Assembly: GCF_027532945.1 (NCBI RefSeq)
Contig: NZ_JAPZTZ010000017.1
Coordinates: 1 to 64,000 of the forward strand
Direction: 5' to 3'
Source of the DNA: Phreatobacter sp.
GTDB taxonomy: Bacteria > Pseudomonadota > Alphaproteobacteria > Rhizobiales > Phreatobacteraceae
Length of the DNA: 64,000 nucleotides
Both the position numbers and the translations under genes were made by a program. Shown piece by piece: positions 46,959-54,941 of the stretch. The number at the start of each line of letters is the position of its first letter. Position 1 is the first letter of the stretch. The notes below the pieces were generated by a model, which was not told the DNA's origin, ran no database searches, and saw only the letters and a program-made list of their open reading frames with translations.

Positions 46959-47867
46959 ATGACCCGCCCGTCCAGCGCCATGACCTTGGCTCCTGCCACC
47001 TCGGCCCTCTCCGTCTTGCTCGCCACCGGCATGCCGCGACCCGCAGCAGCCGGTGCCGGGGTGCAGGCCACGGGGCGGGCCGACCCTACGGCAGCGCTCG
47101 CGGACACGGTGCAGCTCTCGCCAGAGGCGCGGGCGAAGCACGTGGCGGCGCAGGAAACGCTCGGCAAGCTGCAGCAGGCCACCGCCTCCATGGCCACCGA
47201 TCGCAAGGCCGCGGCGAAGCAGAAGCTCGACCAGGCCAAGGCCAAGCTGCAGATGCTGCGGATGTTCAGCGGCGATCCCAAGGCCATGGCGCGGCAGGCC
47301 AGGCAGATCGCCCAGGAGATCCGCGAGGCGGCGCGCGACTATGGCGCGGCGGCGGCCAGCGAGGCGCCGGCTGAGGCGACACCCTCCGATCAGGCCCCGG
47401 GGACGGCGGCAGGGCAGACGGGCGCCGAGACCGCATCGGACGCCAGGAACCCGCAGGGCGAGGACAAGGCGTCCGCATCGCCCGCCCCTGATCCGGCGAA
47501 GACCGGGGAGGCCGGCAAGGCGCCGGATGCCGGCAGCGCCGGCACGGAGCGGCCACCGACTGACGAGGAGCGGCGGCAGCAGGTCGCCGATGCCTATCGC
47601 GCCGCCGCCCATGATATCGCCTCACGCGGGGCGAAGGCACAGGCCGACCGCGAGGATATCGAACAGTTCAAGGACGCGGCACGCCAGGCCCGCCAGCTTC
47701 TCCAGGAAGCCGCCCGCCGGCTCAAACAGGAGAAGGCCGATCCCGCCGAGATCGACGAGATCGAGAAGGCGAGCCGCTCGATGACTCACGAGGTGGACGA
47801 GCTCTCCGCGCCCGATGCCACGAGCGCTGAGCCCGGCGCGATGCCAGTCCTCGACCTGCTGGCGTGA
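46959..47867 (+). CDS. coiled-coil, low-complexity protein of unknown function
   Basis: A 302-residue protein starting MTRPSSAMTLAPATS. Residues about 50-130 form a charged helix (SPEARAKHVAAQETLGKL, KQKLDQAKAKLQMLRMFS). Then comes an Ala/Pro/Gly-rich disordered stretch (about 135-210) and a second helix (RQQVADAYRAAAHDIASRGA, LLQEAARRLKQEKADPAE). There is no clear signal peptide. It is divergent from sigF across 166 bases. The pattern recalls flagellar hook-length or scaffold-like proteins, but no family is recognised. Confidence 0.65.
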   Translation: MTRPSSAMTLAPATSALSVLLATGMPRPAAAGAGVQATGRADPTAALADTVQLSPEARAKHVAAQETLGKLQQATASMATDRKAAAKQKLDQAKAKLQMLRMFSGDPKAMARQARQIAQEIREAARDYGAAAASEAPAEATPSDQAPGTAAGQTGAETASDARNPQGEDKASASPAPDPAKTGEAGKAPDAGSAGTERPPTDEERRQQVADAYRAAAHDIASRGAKAQADREDIEQFKDAARQARQLLQEAARRLKQEKADPAEIDEIEKASRSMTHEVDELSAPDATSAEPGAMPVLDLLA

Positions 47868-48063
47868 CGCGCTGGCCACGGCGCTGCCCGCGCTCGCCCT
47901 GGCCCTTGTCGATGGGACGGACGACCGCCGCATTTTGATGGCACTGTCAGCCAAGCTGCCGAAGGGCATCGAATCGGCGGCGGCCTTCGCCTCCGGTCCG
48001 GCCGGTGTCACCGCGATGTCACAAAACGCGCCGACACAGCCGCACAACAGGAGCATGGGTCGG

Positions 48064-50421
48064 ATGGACTATTTCAAGCGCTTCAACTTCCTTTTCGCGA
48101 CGCCGGCCTTCGACGAGGACGACCTGGAGGGACAGCGCTTCCACCAGATCGTCGGCGAGATCGAGCGGTCGGGCTTCGAGGTGGTCAAGGCGCCGAAGCT
48201 CGAGGATGCCGAGATCGCCGTTCAGACCGATGCCGCTATCGGCTGCATGGTCGTCGACTGGGGCAAGAAGGGCCTGGAGGGCCGCACCTCCGCCCTGATC
48301 AATCTGATGCGCCGCCGCGGCCTCGACTTCCCCATCATCCTGCTGATCCGCCGCAAGCGCTTCGAGGACCTGCCGGTGGAGGTGCTCGATTTCATCGACG
48401 GCTATGTCTTCCTCTCCGAGGAGACCCCGACCTTCATCGCCAAGAACCTCATCAGCCGGCTCAAGCAATATGCCGAGACGCTGAAGACGCCGTTCTTCGG
48501 CCAGCTCGTCGACTATGCGGAGGAGGGCAACCAGCTCTGGACCTGCCCCGGGCACAATGGCGGCGTGTTCTACAGCCGCAGCCCGATCGGTCGGGTGTTC
48601 ATGGAGCATCTCGGCGAGGCGGTGTTCCGCGACGACCTCGACAATTCCGTCCTCGACCTCGGCGACCTCCTGACCCACGAGGGGCCGGCCCTCCACGCGC
48701 AGAAGGAGGCGGCGAAGATCTTCGGCGCGGAGAAGACCTATTTCGTGCTGAATGGCACGTCGGCTTCCAACAAGATTGCCCTCGGCGCCCTCGTCACCGA
48801 CGGCGACCTCGTGCTGTTCGACCGCAACAACCACAAGGCCGCCCATCACGGCGCGCTGCTGATGGCCGGCGGCATCCCCGTCTATGTGCCGACGACCCGC
48901 AACCCCTGGGGCCTGATCGGCCCGATGCGCCACGATGCGCTCGACGAGGCGGCGCTGCGCGAGCGGATCCGCACCCATCCGCTGGTCAAGGACCCCGAGG
49001 CCTGGAAGAAGCCGCGCCCCTTCCGCGTGGCGGTGGTCGAGCAGTGCACCTATGACGGCACGATCCACAGCGCCGAGGTGATCCTCAAGAGCATCGGCCA
49101 CCTGTGCGACTACATCCTCTTCGACGAGGCCTGGGCGGGCTTCATGAAGTTCCACCCGCTCTATGCCGGGCGCTTCGCCATGGGTCTCGGCGAGCTCGGG
49201 CCGGATGCCCCCGGCATCATCGCCACCCAGTCGACGCACAAGCAGCTGGCGAGCTTCAGCCAGGCGTCGCAGATCCACATCAAGGACCGGCACATCAAGG
49301 GGCAGAAGCGGCGCGTCGAGCATCGCCGCTTCAATGAGAGCTTCATGCAGCACGCCTCAACCTCGCCCTTCTATCCGCTCTTCGCTTCGCTCGATGTCGG
49401 GGCGCAGATGATGAAGGGCCGCTCGGGCGTCGTGCTGTGGGATGACACGATCCGGCTCGGCATCGAGCTGCGCAAGAAGATCCGCGCCGTGCGGCGCGAG
49501 TTCGAGGAGAAGGAGCAGCGCGCCGAGCGCCGCTGGTTCTTCGAGCCCTTCGTGCCCGATCGGGTCTCCATTCCGGACGCGGCGCGGGAGGGCGGCGTCC
49601 ACGACGTCGCGTGGGAATCGGTCAGCACCGACCAGCTGATCGCCGACGCCTCGTTCTGGGAGCTGGCGCCGGGCGCGGCCTGGCACGGCTTCCCCGATAT
49701 GGCGAAGGGCTTCGCCATCACCGACCCGAACAAGCTGACGTTGCTCACCCCCGGCTTCGACCGCGCCACCGGCCGCTATGCCGACCATGGCATTCCCGCG
49801 CCGGTCGTCGCGCAGTTCCTGCGCGAGAACCGCATCGTGCCGGAGAAGAACGACCTCAACTCCATGCTCTTCCTGCTGACCCCCGGCGTCGAGGCGAGCA
49901 AGGCGGGCACGCTGGTCAGCGGGCTGGTGGCCTTCAAGAAGCTGCACGACGACAACGTCCTGCTGGAGGAAGCGATCCCGGAATTCTTCCGCCGCCGGCC
50001 GCAGCGCTATGCCGGCGCGAGGCTGCGCGACCTGTGCGGCGAGATGCACGCCTTCTTCCGTTCCGCGGATGTGAGCGGGCTGCAGGCCCGGCAGTTCTCC
50101 CTCGACCACCTGCCTGACATGGCGATGTCGCCCCACGATGCCGCCCGCTGCCTCGTGCGGAACGACGTCGACTACCTGCCCATCGACCAGATTGCCGGGC
50201 GCATCGCCACGACGCCCTTCGTCGTCTATCCGCCGGGCATCGCCACGGTCGTGCCCGGCGAACGGCTGACCGACAAGGCCAAGCCGATGATCGACTATCT
50301 CAAGATGTTCGAGACCTGCTTCAACACCTTCCCCGGCTTCGAGGTCGAGATCCAGGGCGTCTATCGCGAGGTCGGCGAGGACGGCCGCGTGCGCCTCCAC
50401 ACCTATGTCGTGGCGGAGTGA
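48064..50421 (+). CDS. Orn/Lys/Arg decarboxylase (PLP-dependent, fold type I)
   Basis: A 785-residue amino-acid decarboxylase. It has an N-terminal receiver-like wing domain (about 1-130), then the PLP domain with FVLNGTSASNKIALGALV, DRNNHKAAHHGAL, ILFDEAWAGFMKFHPL and the lysine in ATQSTHKQLASFSQAS. The C-terminal domain is complete. The enzyme makes cadaverine, putrescine or agmatine; which one cannot be told. MDYFKRFNFLF at 48064 is chosen, with GGAG 10 bases upstream; ATGs at 48055 and 48016 would add unsupported residues. The stretch 47868-48063 holds nothing else. Confidence 0.9.
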   Translation: MDYFKRFNFLFATPAFDEDDLEGQRFHQIVGEIERSGFEVVKAPKLEDAEIAVQTDAAIGCMVVDWGKKGLEGRTSALINLMRRRGLDFPIILLIRRKRFEDLPVEVLDFIDGYVFLSEETPTFIAKNLISRLKQYAETLKTPFFGQLVDYAEEGNQLWTCPGHNGGVFYSRSPIGRVFMEHLGEAVFRDDLDNSVLDLGDLLTHEGPALHAQKEAAKIFGAEKTYFVLNGTSASNKIALGALVTDGDLVLFDRNNHKAAHHGALLMAGGIPVYVPTTRNPWGLIGPMRHDALDEAALRERIRTHPLVKDPEAWKKPRPFRVAVVEQCTYDGTIHSAEVILKSIGHLCDYILFDEAWAGFMKFHPLYAGRFAMGLGELGPDAPGIIATQSTHKQLASFSQASQIHIKDRHIKGQKRRVEHRRFNESFMQHASTSPFYPLFASLDVGAQMMKGRSGVVLWDDTIRLGIELRKKIRAVRREFEEKEQRAERRWFFEPFVPDRVSIPDAAREGGVHDVAWESVSTDQLIADASFWELAPGAAWHGFPDMAKGFAITDPNKLTLLTPGFDRATGRYADHGIPAPVVAQFLRENRIVPEKNDLNSMLFLLTPGVEASKAGTLVSGLVAFKKLHDDNVLLEEAIPEFFRRRPQRYAGARLRDLCGEMHAFFRSADVSGLQARQFSLDHLPDMAMSPHDAARCLVRNDVDYLPIDQIAGRIATTPFVVYPPGIATVVPGERLTDKAKPMIDYLKMFETCFNTFPGFEVEIQGVYREVGEDGRVRLHTYVVAE

Positions 50422-50426
50422 GGGGG

Positions 50427-50984
50427 ATGGAGGCCCATCCCGGCATTACCGTCAGGCCGTCCCGCGACCAGGATGTCGAGGACATGCTGGCCATCTACCG
50501 CCACCACATCCGGCGCGGCATCGAGGAGGGCGTGGAGGACGGCGACACGCCTGACCCTGATGACCTCCGGGAGCGGCGCAAGAATCTCAGGACGCGGCGC
50601 TATCCGCATCTCGTGGCGATCATCGACGGCCGCGTCGTCGGCTATGCCTATGTGGTGCTGTTCCGCAAGCGCCCGGCCTATCGCTACGCCGTGAAGCACT
50701 CGATCTATGTGCATCACGACCAGCTCGGCCGCGGCATCGGCCGGGCATTGCTCGGGGAACTGATCGATACCTGCGCCGCCGCCGGCTTCCGGCAGATGAT
50801 CGGCTATGTGGATGCCGACAACGCGGCCTCGCTCGGCCTGCATGACGCTTTCGGTTTCAAGCGCGTCGCGCATCTGCCGGCGGTCGCCTGGCGCTACGGG
50901 CGCTGGGCTGACAGCGTCATGGTGCAGCGGTCGCTTGGCCCCGGCAGCACCGCCCCGCCGCCGCCGCTGCCGCTGTCGCGATGA
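50427..50984 (+). CDS. GNAT-family N-acetyltransferase (phosphinothricin acetyltransferase-like)
   Basis: A 185-residue acetyltransferase. ITVRPSRDQDVEDMLAIYRH begins the fold, VVGYAYVVLFRKRPAYRYAV and HSIYVHHDQLGRGIGRALLG (acetyl-CoA-binding QxxGxG/A) identify the GNAT core, and DADNAASLGLHDAFGFKRVA is typical of the Pat/bar-like group. The start is ATG 50427 or GTG 50418, which would overlap the decarboxylase stop. Tight linkage to a polyamine- or diamine-forming decarboxylase suggests that it might acetylate its product, but this is inference. Confidence 0.87.
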   Translation: MEAHPGITVRPSRDQDVEDMLAIYRHHIRRGIEEGVEDGDTPDPDDLRERRKNLRTRRYPHLVAIIDGRVVGYAYVVLFRKRPAYRYAVKHSIYVHHDQLGRGIGRALLGELIDTCAAAGFRQMIGYVDADNAASLGLHDAFGFKRVAHLPAVAWRYGRWADSVMVQRSLGPGSTAPPPPLPLSR

Positions 50985-51027
50985 GGCCTGAATCGGGGCC
51001 GCGGCCCGGTGCTGCAGGTGAGGCGGA

Positions 51028-51807
51028 TCAGAGCCCCTGAAGCAGGGCGTCGGACTGCACGACGAAGCCGAAGCACTGGTTGACGTTGTAGACGGTTGCG
51101 GCGTGGCAGTAGTCGGGCGAGGTGGTCGCAGCGCAATCCTCGACGAGCAGGCAGTCATAGCCGAGGAAGTTGGCGTCCTGCAGCGTGCACAGGACGCACT
51201 GGTCCATGTTGACGCCGCCGAACAGCAGCGTGGTGATCCCCAGTGTGCGCAGGATGCTGTCCAGCGGCGTGTCCGGGAAACCGGACATGCGATACTTCGC
51301 GACCTCGATGTCCGATGGCGCGATGGTCAATTCCTCGACGACCGCCGCGGACCAGGATCCGAATTCGAGCACTCTTGCGCCGGTTGCGGGCAGCGGGTCG
51401 CCGAGGCCGACACCTGTTCCGGTGGGGTTGTAGACGTGAAGCAGAGCCGGGCTGAGGTTCAGCCGATCCGGCCGGTTGCCCCAATTGACCCAGACGATGG
51501 GCACGCCGGCTTGCCGCAAGGCCGGCAGCAGGCGCTGAAGCGGGGCGATTGGCCGCCGCGCCGGCGCGATGTCGACGCCGATATGGGCGAGCCAGCCGTC
51601 CGGGTGGCAGAAGTCGTTCTGCATGTCGATGACGATCATCGCCGTGCGCATGAGATCGACCGTGACCTCGCGCGTGCCGGTCGCCAGGGTCAGCGGCCGC
51701 GGCGCGATCGGCGCCCGCACGAGGTTCGCCGCCTGCGGCGACACGCGCCAGGCGGTTCTCGGAGAGGCGCCGAGGGCAACCGGTCCCTCCGCCGCGGCCT
51801 CGCTCAC
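51028..51807 (-). CDS. isochorismatase-family cysteine hydrolase (RutB-like)
   Basis: A 259-residue hydrolase with catalytic triad Asp61 (MIVIDMQNDFCHPDGWLA), Lys in EVAKYRMSGFPDTPLDSIL and Cys in GGVNMDQCVLCTLQDANFLG, which also has the expected cis-peptide before the nucleophile. The first 50 residues are an extension. Relatives cleave amides or carbamates (RutB, N-carbamoylsarcosine amidase), so an amide or ureide substrate is likely. It overlaps the preceding cupin gene by ATGA. Confidence 0.88.
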   Translation of the reverse strand: MSEAAAEGPVALGASPRTAWRVSPQAANLVRAPIAPRPLTLATGTREVTVDLMRTAMIVIDMQNDFCHPDGWLAHIGVDIAPARRPIAPLQRLLPALRQAGVPIVWVNWGNRPDRLNLSPALLHVYNPTGTGVGLGDPLPATGARVLEFGSWSAAVVEELTIAPSDIEVAKYRMSGFPDTPLDSILRTLGITTLLFGGVNMDQCVLCTLQDANFLGYDCLLVEDCAATTSPDYCHAATVYNVNQCFGFVVQSDALLQGL

Positions 51808-52226
51808 AGCAGGCCACCGAGAACGCGGCGATCCTCGTCGTCGAGTTCGACCCGCTGGCCGCTGCGGATCAGCTCGGAGAAGCCTTCGTTCGGGGTCATC
51901 ACCGTCAGGGTGTAGAGCTTGCCTGCGCCGGTGTTCTCGAGGATGTGCTCGGTGCCGGGATGGACCAGGACGGCATCGCCCTTCTTCACCGGCGTCGCCT
52001 TGCCGTCGCAGCGGGCGATGCCCTCGCCCTCCAGAACGTAGAAAAACTCCTGGGCCGCCACGTGGGTGTTCGGCGGTGTGGCGCCGCCGACATTGAAGAT
52101 CTCGATGAGGAAGATGGCTTCGCTCGCGCCCCTCTTGGGGTCGAACAGCACCGCGAAATAATTCGTGTCGGTGGGGCTGATCTGGAAGACGTCCGCCATG
52201 CGGGCATTGGCGAGCATGTGGCTCAT
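51804..52226 (-). CDS. small cupin-domain protein
   Basis: A 140-residue single-cupin protein. Motif 1 TPPNTHVAAQEFFYVLEGEG retains one His and Glu of the G(X)5HXH(X)3,4E(X)6G pattern but not the HxH pair; motif 2 GDAVLVHPGTEHILENTG supplies a further His. This is a typical cupin_2 fold, possibly metal-binding. It is the first gene of a two-gene operon with the cysteine hydrolase (ATGA overlap). Starts at MSHMLANARMADVFQ, with AGAGGAC upstream. Confidence 0.85.
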   Translation of the reverse strand: MSHMLANARMADVFQISPTDTNYFAVLFDPKRGASEAIFLIEIFNVGGATPPNTHVAAQEFFYVLEGEGIARCDGKATPVKKGDAVLVHPGTEHILENTGAGKLYTLTVMTPNEGFSELIRSGQRVELDDEDRRVLGGLL

Positions 52227-52727
52227 CGGTTCAGTCCTCTCCGCGCTGCGGCATTCCTCGACGCGATCTCGCCGCAGCCGACAGCCGCCCGCAAGCGCAA
52301 GAAGCGGGCAGAACGGCGAGAAAGGAAGCAAGGCGCCCTTCGCGAGGCCGGGAACAGGTGCGCGCTATCGTCGCGGGTCCTCAGGGGGCGCCGATCTGGC
52401 GATGGCCGGGGCAGGAGCGAGGGGGCCTGCCAATGGCCTGTCCGTCCGGCCCGTGTGCGTCGTGTCGTCCCGCCCGGTGCCCACGGATGTCGCCAAAGCA
52501 CAGGCTACAAACACGATTTTCTATGTATCAGTCATTCTGGAAATAAAAACTCTAGAACAACAATGATTATTGAAACTGATTTTGTGGGAGGAGGACTCTG
52601 AGAACAACCTCTATCGCGCAAATATACGAAACTGTCTGTATAATGTGCTGGGTCCGTACAATTAAGTATTCATGCATCAACCCAAGGTAGAATTCTGAAC
52701 ATTGTGCTCCTTGAAAAAGGGCGATGA
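52227..52727. other. 501-base intergenic region with an AT-rich island
   Basis: No convincing gene. From about 52500 to 52727 the sequence turns strikingly AT-rich compared with everything around it (e.g. GGAAATAAAAACTC, GATTATTGAAACTG). A perfect -10 hexamer TATAAT lies at 52639-52644 on the plus strand, 84 bases before the TadG-like gene, without a good -35. The island may be the promoter region of that gene or a remnant of foreign DNA. Confidence 0.6.
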
Positions 52728-54032
52728 ATGTTTTGGATGATTTCTGTGGCGGGCAAGGCATTGCGGCGGAGGGCCCGTTGGATCTCCACGGGAGACGTGT
52801 TCCGTCGTTTCCGACGGGCCCGGACTGGCAGCGTGGCAACGGTCTTCGCGCTGGTGGCGCTTCCCCTGATCGGCCTCCTGGGGTCGGCTGTCGACTTCAC
52901 CCGCGCCTCGGTTCAGCAGGCCCGGCTTCAGGCCGCGAGTGATGCGGCCGTCCTGGCCGGGGTCGTGGCTGCCAAGACGGAGCTCGATCGCGGCACTGTC
53001 GAAGCCACGGCGCTGGCCTCCGCCCGCGGCACCGCGCTGGCGTTCTTCCAGTCGAATTTCGGGTCCGGCGCCACATTCGACGCCCGGTTCGGCCTGAGCG
53101 GGTTGACCATTTCCGGCAATGGCACCGCCAGCTTCGCCCAGGTCAACGCCTTCATGGGGCTCTTTGGTTTCCCGAGCATGCCGATGGAGGTGCGCTCGCA
53201 GACGCAGGCATCGGTAGAGCCATTCCTCAACATCTACCTGCTGATCGATATTTCCGCGTCGATGCTTCTCCCCGCGACGAGCGCGGGCATCACCCGCATG
53301 AGCAGCGGCACCGGCTGCGCGCTGGCCTGCCACAACAAGACCGACGGATCGGACACCTATGCCTGGGCGGTCCGCAACAACATCCTCATGCGCTACCAGG
53401 TGGTGAACCAGGGCGTGGAGAACCTCCTGAACCACATCCGCTCCCGGCAGAGCCTGTCGGGGCGCGTGCGGGTTGAGCTCTGGTCCTTCGACCATGACAT
53501 GCGCCGACTGGTGAACCTCACCTCCGACCTGACACGGGTGGCGAACAACTTCCCCGCGCCGGCCCTGGCCTCCAACGAGGAGTCGGCCGCCACCCGGTTC
53601 GACGATCTGATTGGGAATTTCGTCACGGCCGTCGGCACGTCCGGGTCCGGCGCGTCGCGGCAGGACGCGCGGAAACTGGTGATGATCGCCACCGACGGCG
53701 TCAACGATCCGACCCGCGCCTGGACTTGGAACACGCCCCTGCGGGCCCAGGTCCGGGCCTTCAACATGGCCTTCTGCGACACGCTGAAGTCGCGCGGCAA
53801 CACGGTGGCGATCATCAATACACCCTACCTGCCGCTGCCCTGGGACTGGGGGTACAACGCGACCCTCGGCCAGCCCGGCCTGCATGGCGGGGCCACGCGG
53901 GTCGACGACATTCCCATCGTGATGCGGCGCTGCGCCGGCCGCTATTTCACCGCCGCCTCGGATGCCGATGCCATCCGGTCGGCCTTCGTGGCGCTGTTCA
54001 CGGCGGCGTCGCCGGTGCGCCTGTCGCAGTGA
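52728..54032 (+). CDS. TadG-like Flp-pilus/VWA-domain membrane protein
   Basis: A 434-residue protein. After a basic leader, a hydrophobic helix (about residues 34-55, GSVATVFALVALPLIGLLGS) is followed by AVDFTRASVQQARLQAASDA, the classic N-terminal motif of TadE/TadG-like pilus-assembly proteins. Most of the rest is a von Willebrand factor A domain on the outer face with the metal site D174-I-S-A-S178 (LLIDISASM) and a second acidic motif in MIATDGVND. Cysteines (GCALACHNKTD, FCDTL, RRCAGRYF) could form disulfides. No other tad or cpa genes are nearby, so it is an orphan. In a TadG-like role it would sit at the membrane in surface assembly or adhesion. Confidence 0.82.
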   Translation: MFWMISVAGKALRRRARWISTGDVFRRFRRARTGSVATVFALVALPLIGLLGSAVDFTRASVQQARLQAASDAAVLAGVVAAKTELDRGTVEATALASARGTALAFFQSNFGSGATFDARFGLSGLTISGNGTASFAQVNAFMGLFGFPSMPMEVRSQTQASVEPFLNIYLLIDISASMLLPATSAGITRMSSGTGCALACHNKTDGSDTYAWAVRNNILMRYQVVNQGVENLLNHIRSRQSLSGRVRVELWSFDHDMRRLVNLTSDLTRVANNFPAPALASNEESAATRFDDLIGNFVTAVGTSGSGASRQDARKLVMIATDGVNDPTRAWTWNTPLRAQVRAFNMAFCDTLKSRGNTVAIINTPYLPLPWDWGYNATLGQPGLHGGATRVDDIPIVMRRCAGRYFTAASDADAIRSAFVALFTAASPVRLSQ

Positions 54033-54321
54033 TGGCCGGCGCGGGCCGGGCGCTTGCCCTGGTCGTTTTAGGATGCGGCATGTCGCATCCGTGACGGTCA
54101 TCGGTCAGGGGGCGGCCGTGCTGGCCCCGGCGCTTCGACGACGTCGGCGTGAGCGGCGAGCTTCAAGGAAACGGGCAGCCAGGACCAAGAGCGGCGGCGC
54201 CTCCATCGCGGCTGATCCGGTGATGACCGGGGATGTGCCGGGCGCCATCGAACGGCGTGCTGAGCATGGTCGGCGCTGTCGCCGCGGACCGTCTCCCGCC
54301 CCATCCGCCCTTCTCCCGATG
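54033..54321. other. intergenic region ahead of the beta-oxidation operon
   Basis: No gene is supported here. A 20-codon frame follows the VWA gene (about 54032-54094) but is too short to call. The region ends at the MerR operator/promoter. Confidence 0.5.
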
Positions 54322-54350
54322 TTGACGTTTACGTAAACGTGAGTTAGACA
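54322..54350 (+). promoter_or_regulatory. promoter with embedded MerR-type palindromic operator
   Basis: TTGACG (54322-54327), 17 bases, TAGACA (54345-54350). Between and overlapping them is the perfect 16-base palindrome ACGTTTACGTAAACGT (54325-54340). Position within the -35/-10 spacer is typical of MerR-family control. The sequence resembles sites of LiuR, the MerR regulator of branched-chain and acyl-CoA degradation (from memory). Transcription would begin about 36 bases before the merR gene. Confidence 0.75.
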
Positions 54351-54393
54351 AAAGGCGAAGTCAGCCTGAGCCCTCCACGGGAGACCGACGCCG

Positions 54394-54873
54394 GTGAGCC
54401 GCATGGCCGAACAGGACCTCGCCCGGGACGGCGGCGCCACGCTCGCCGAGCTGCTGGCGCGCACCGGCAAGGCCTCCGAGAAGGAGGTCTTCACCATCCG
54501 TGAGCTGACGCGCGAGTTCGGCCTCACCGCCCGCGCCCTGCGTTTCTACGAGGAGAAGGGCCTGCTGGCGCCCAAGCGCCAAGGCCAGGACCGGCTCTAT
54601 TCCCGCCGCGACCGGTCACGCCTGCGCCTCGTTCTTATGGGCAAGTGGGTCGGCTTCTCGCTGGAGGAGGTCAAGGCGATGCTCGACCTCTACGACCTCG
54701 GCGACGGCGGCGTCACACAGATGAAGGTGGCGCGGACCAAGTATCGCGAACAGGTCGGACGCCTGGCCGCCCAGCGCCGCGACATCGACACCGCCATGAA
54801 CGAATTGCAGCGAGCGATCGGCGTGATCGACGAACGCCTCGCGGCCATCGGCGCCTCGGCGTCCAAGGACTGA
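54394..54873 (+). CDS. MerR-family regulator of the beta-oxidation operon (LiuR-like)
   Basis: A 159-residue regulator. The MerR winged helix is clear: VFTIRELTREFGLTARALRF, YEEKGLLAPKRQGQDRLYSR. It is followed by a coiled-coil dimerisation helix (TKYREQVGRLAAQRRDIDTAMN). Starts with GTG at 54394 (GGGAG upstream) or ATG at 54403. It is the first gene in front of acyl-CoA dehydrogenase, thiolase and FadB genes and its own promoter contains a 16-base palindrome, so autoregulation plus operon control is likely. LiuR-like is an inference from context. Confidence 0.9.
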   Translation: MSRMAEQDLARDGGATLAELLARTGKASEKEVFTIRELTREFGLTARALRFYEEKGLLAPKRQGQDRLYSRRDRSRLRLVLMGKWVGFSLEEVKAMLDLYDLGDGGVTQMKVARTKYREQVGRLAAQRRDIDTAMNELQRAIGVIDERLAAIGASASKD

Positions 54874-54941
54874 CATCCCGCCGCCGTGAGGCGGCCCAGC
54901 ACGCGGCGCCGAAAGGTGCCCCTCTCGGAGGAGATGAGACC

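Noticed and set aside
52563-52601. 12-codon frame MIIETDFVGGGL with a Gly-Gly motif, resembling a bacteriocin leader
   Set aside because: No Shine-Dalgarno, no core peptide behind it and no export or processing genes nearby.
54032-54094. 20-codon frame with lipobox-like VVLGC
   Set aside because: Too short for a signal peptide plus mature lipoprotein and no supporting context.
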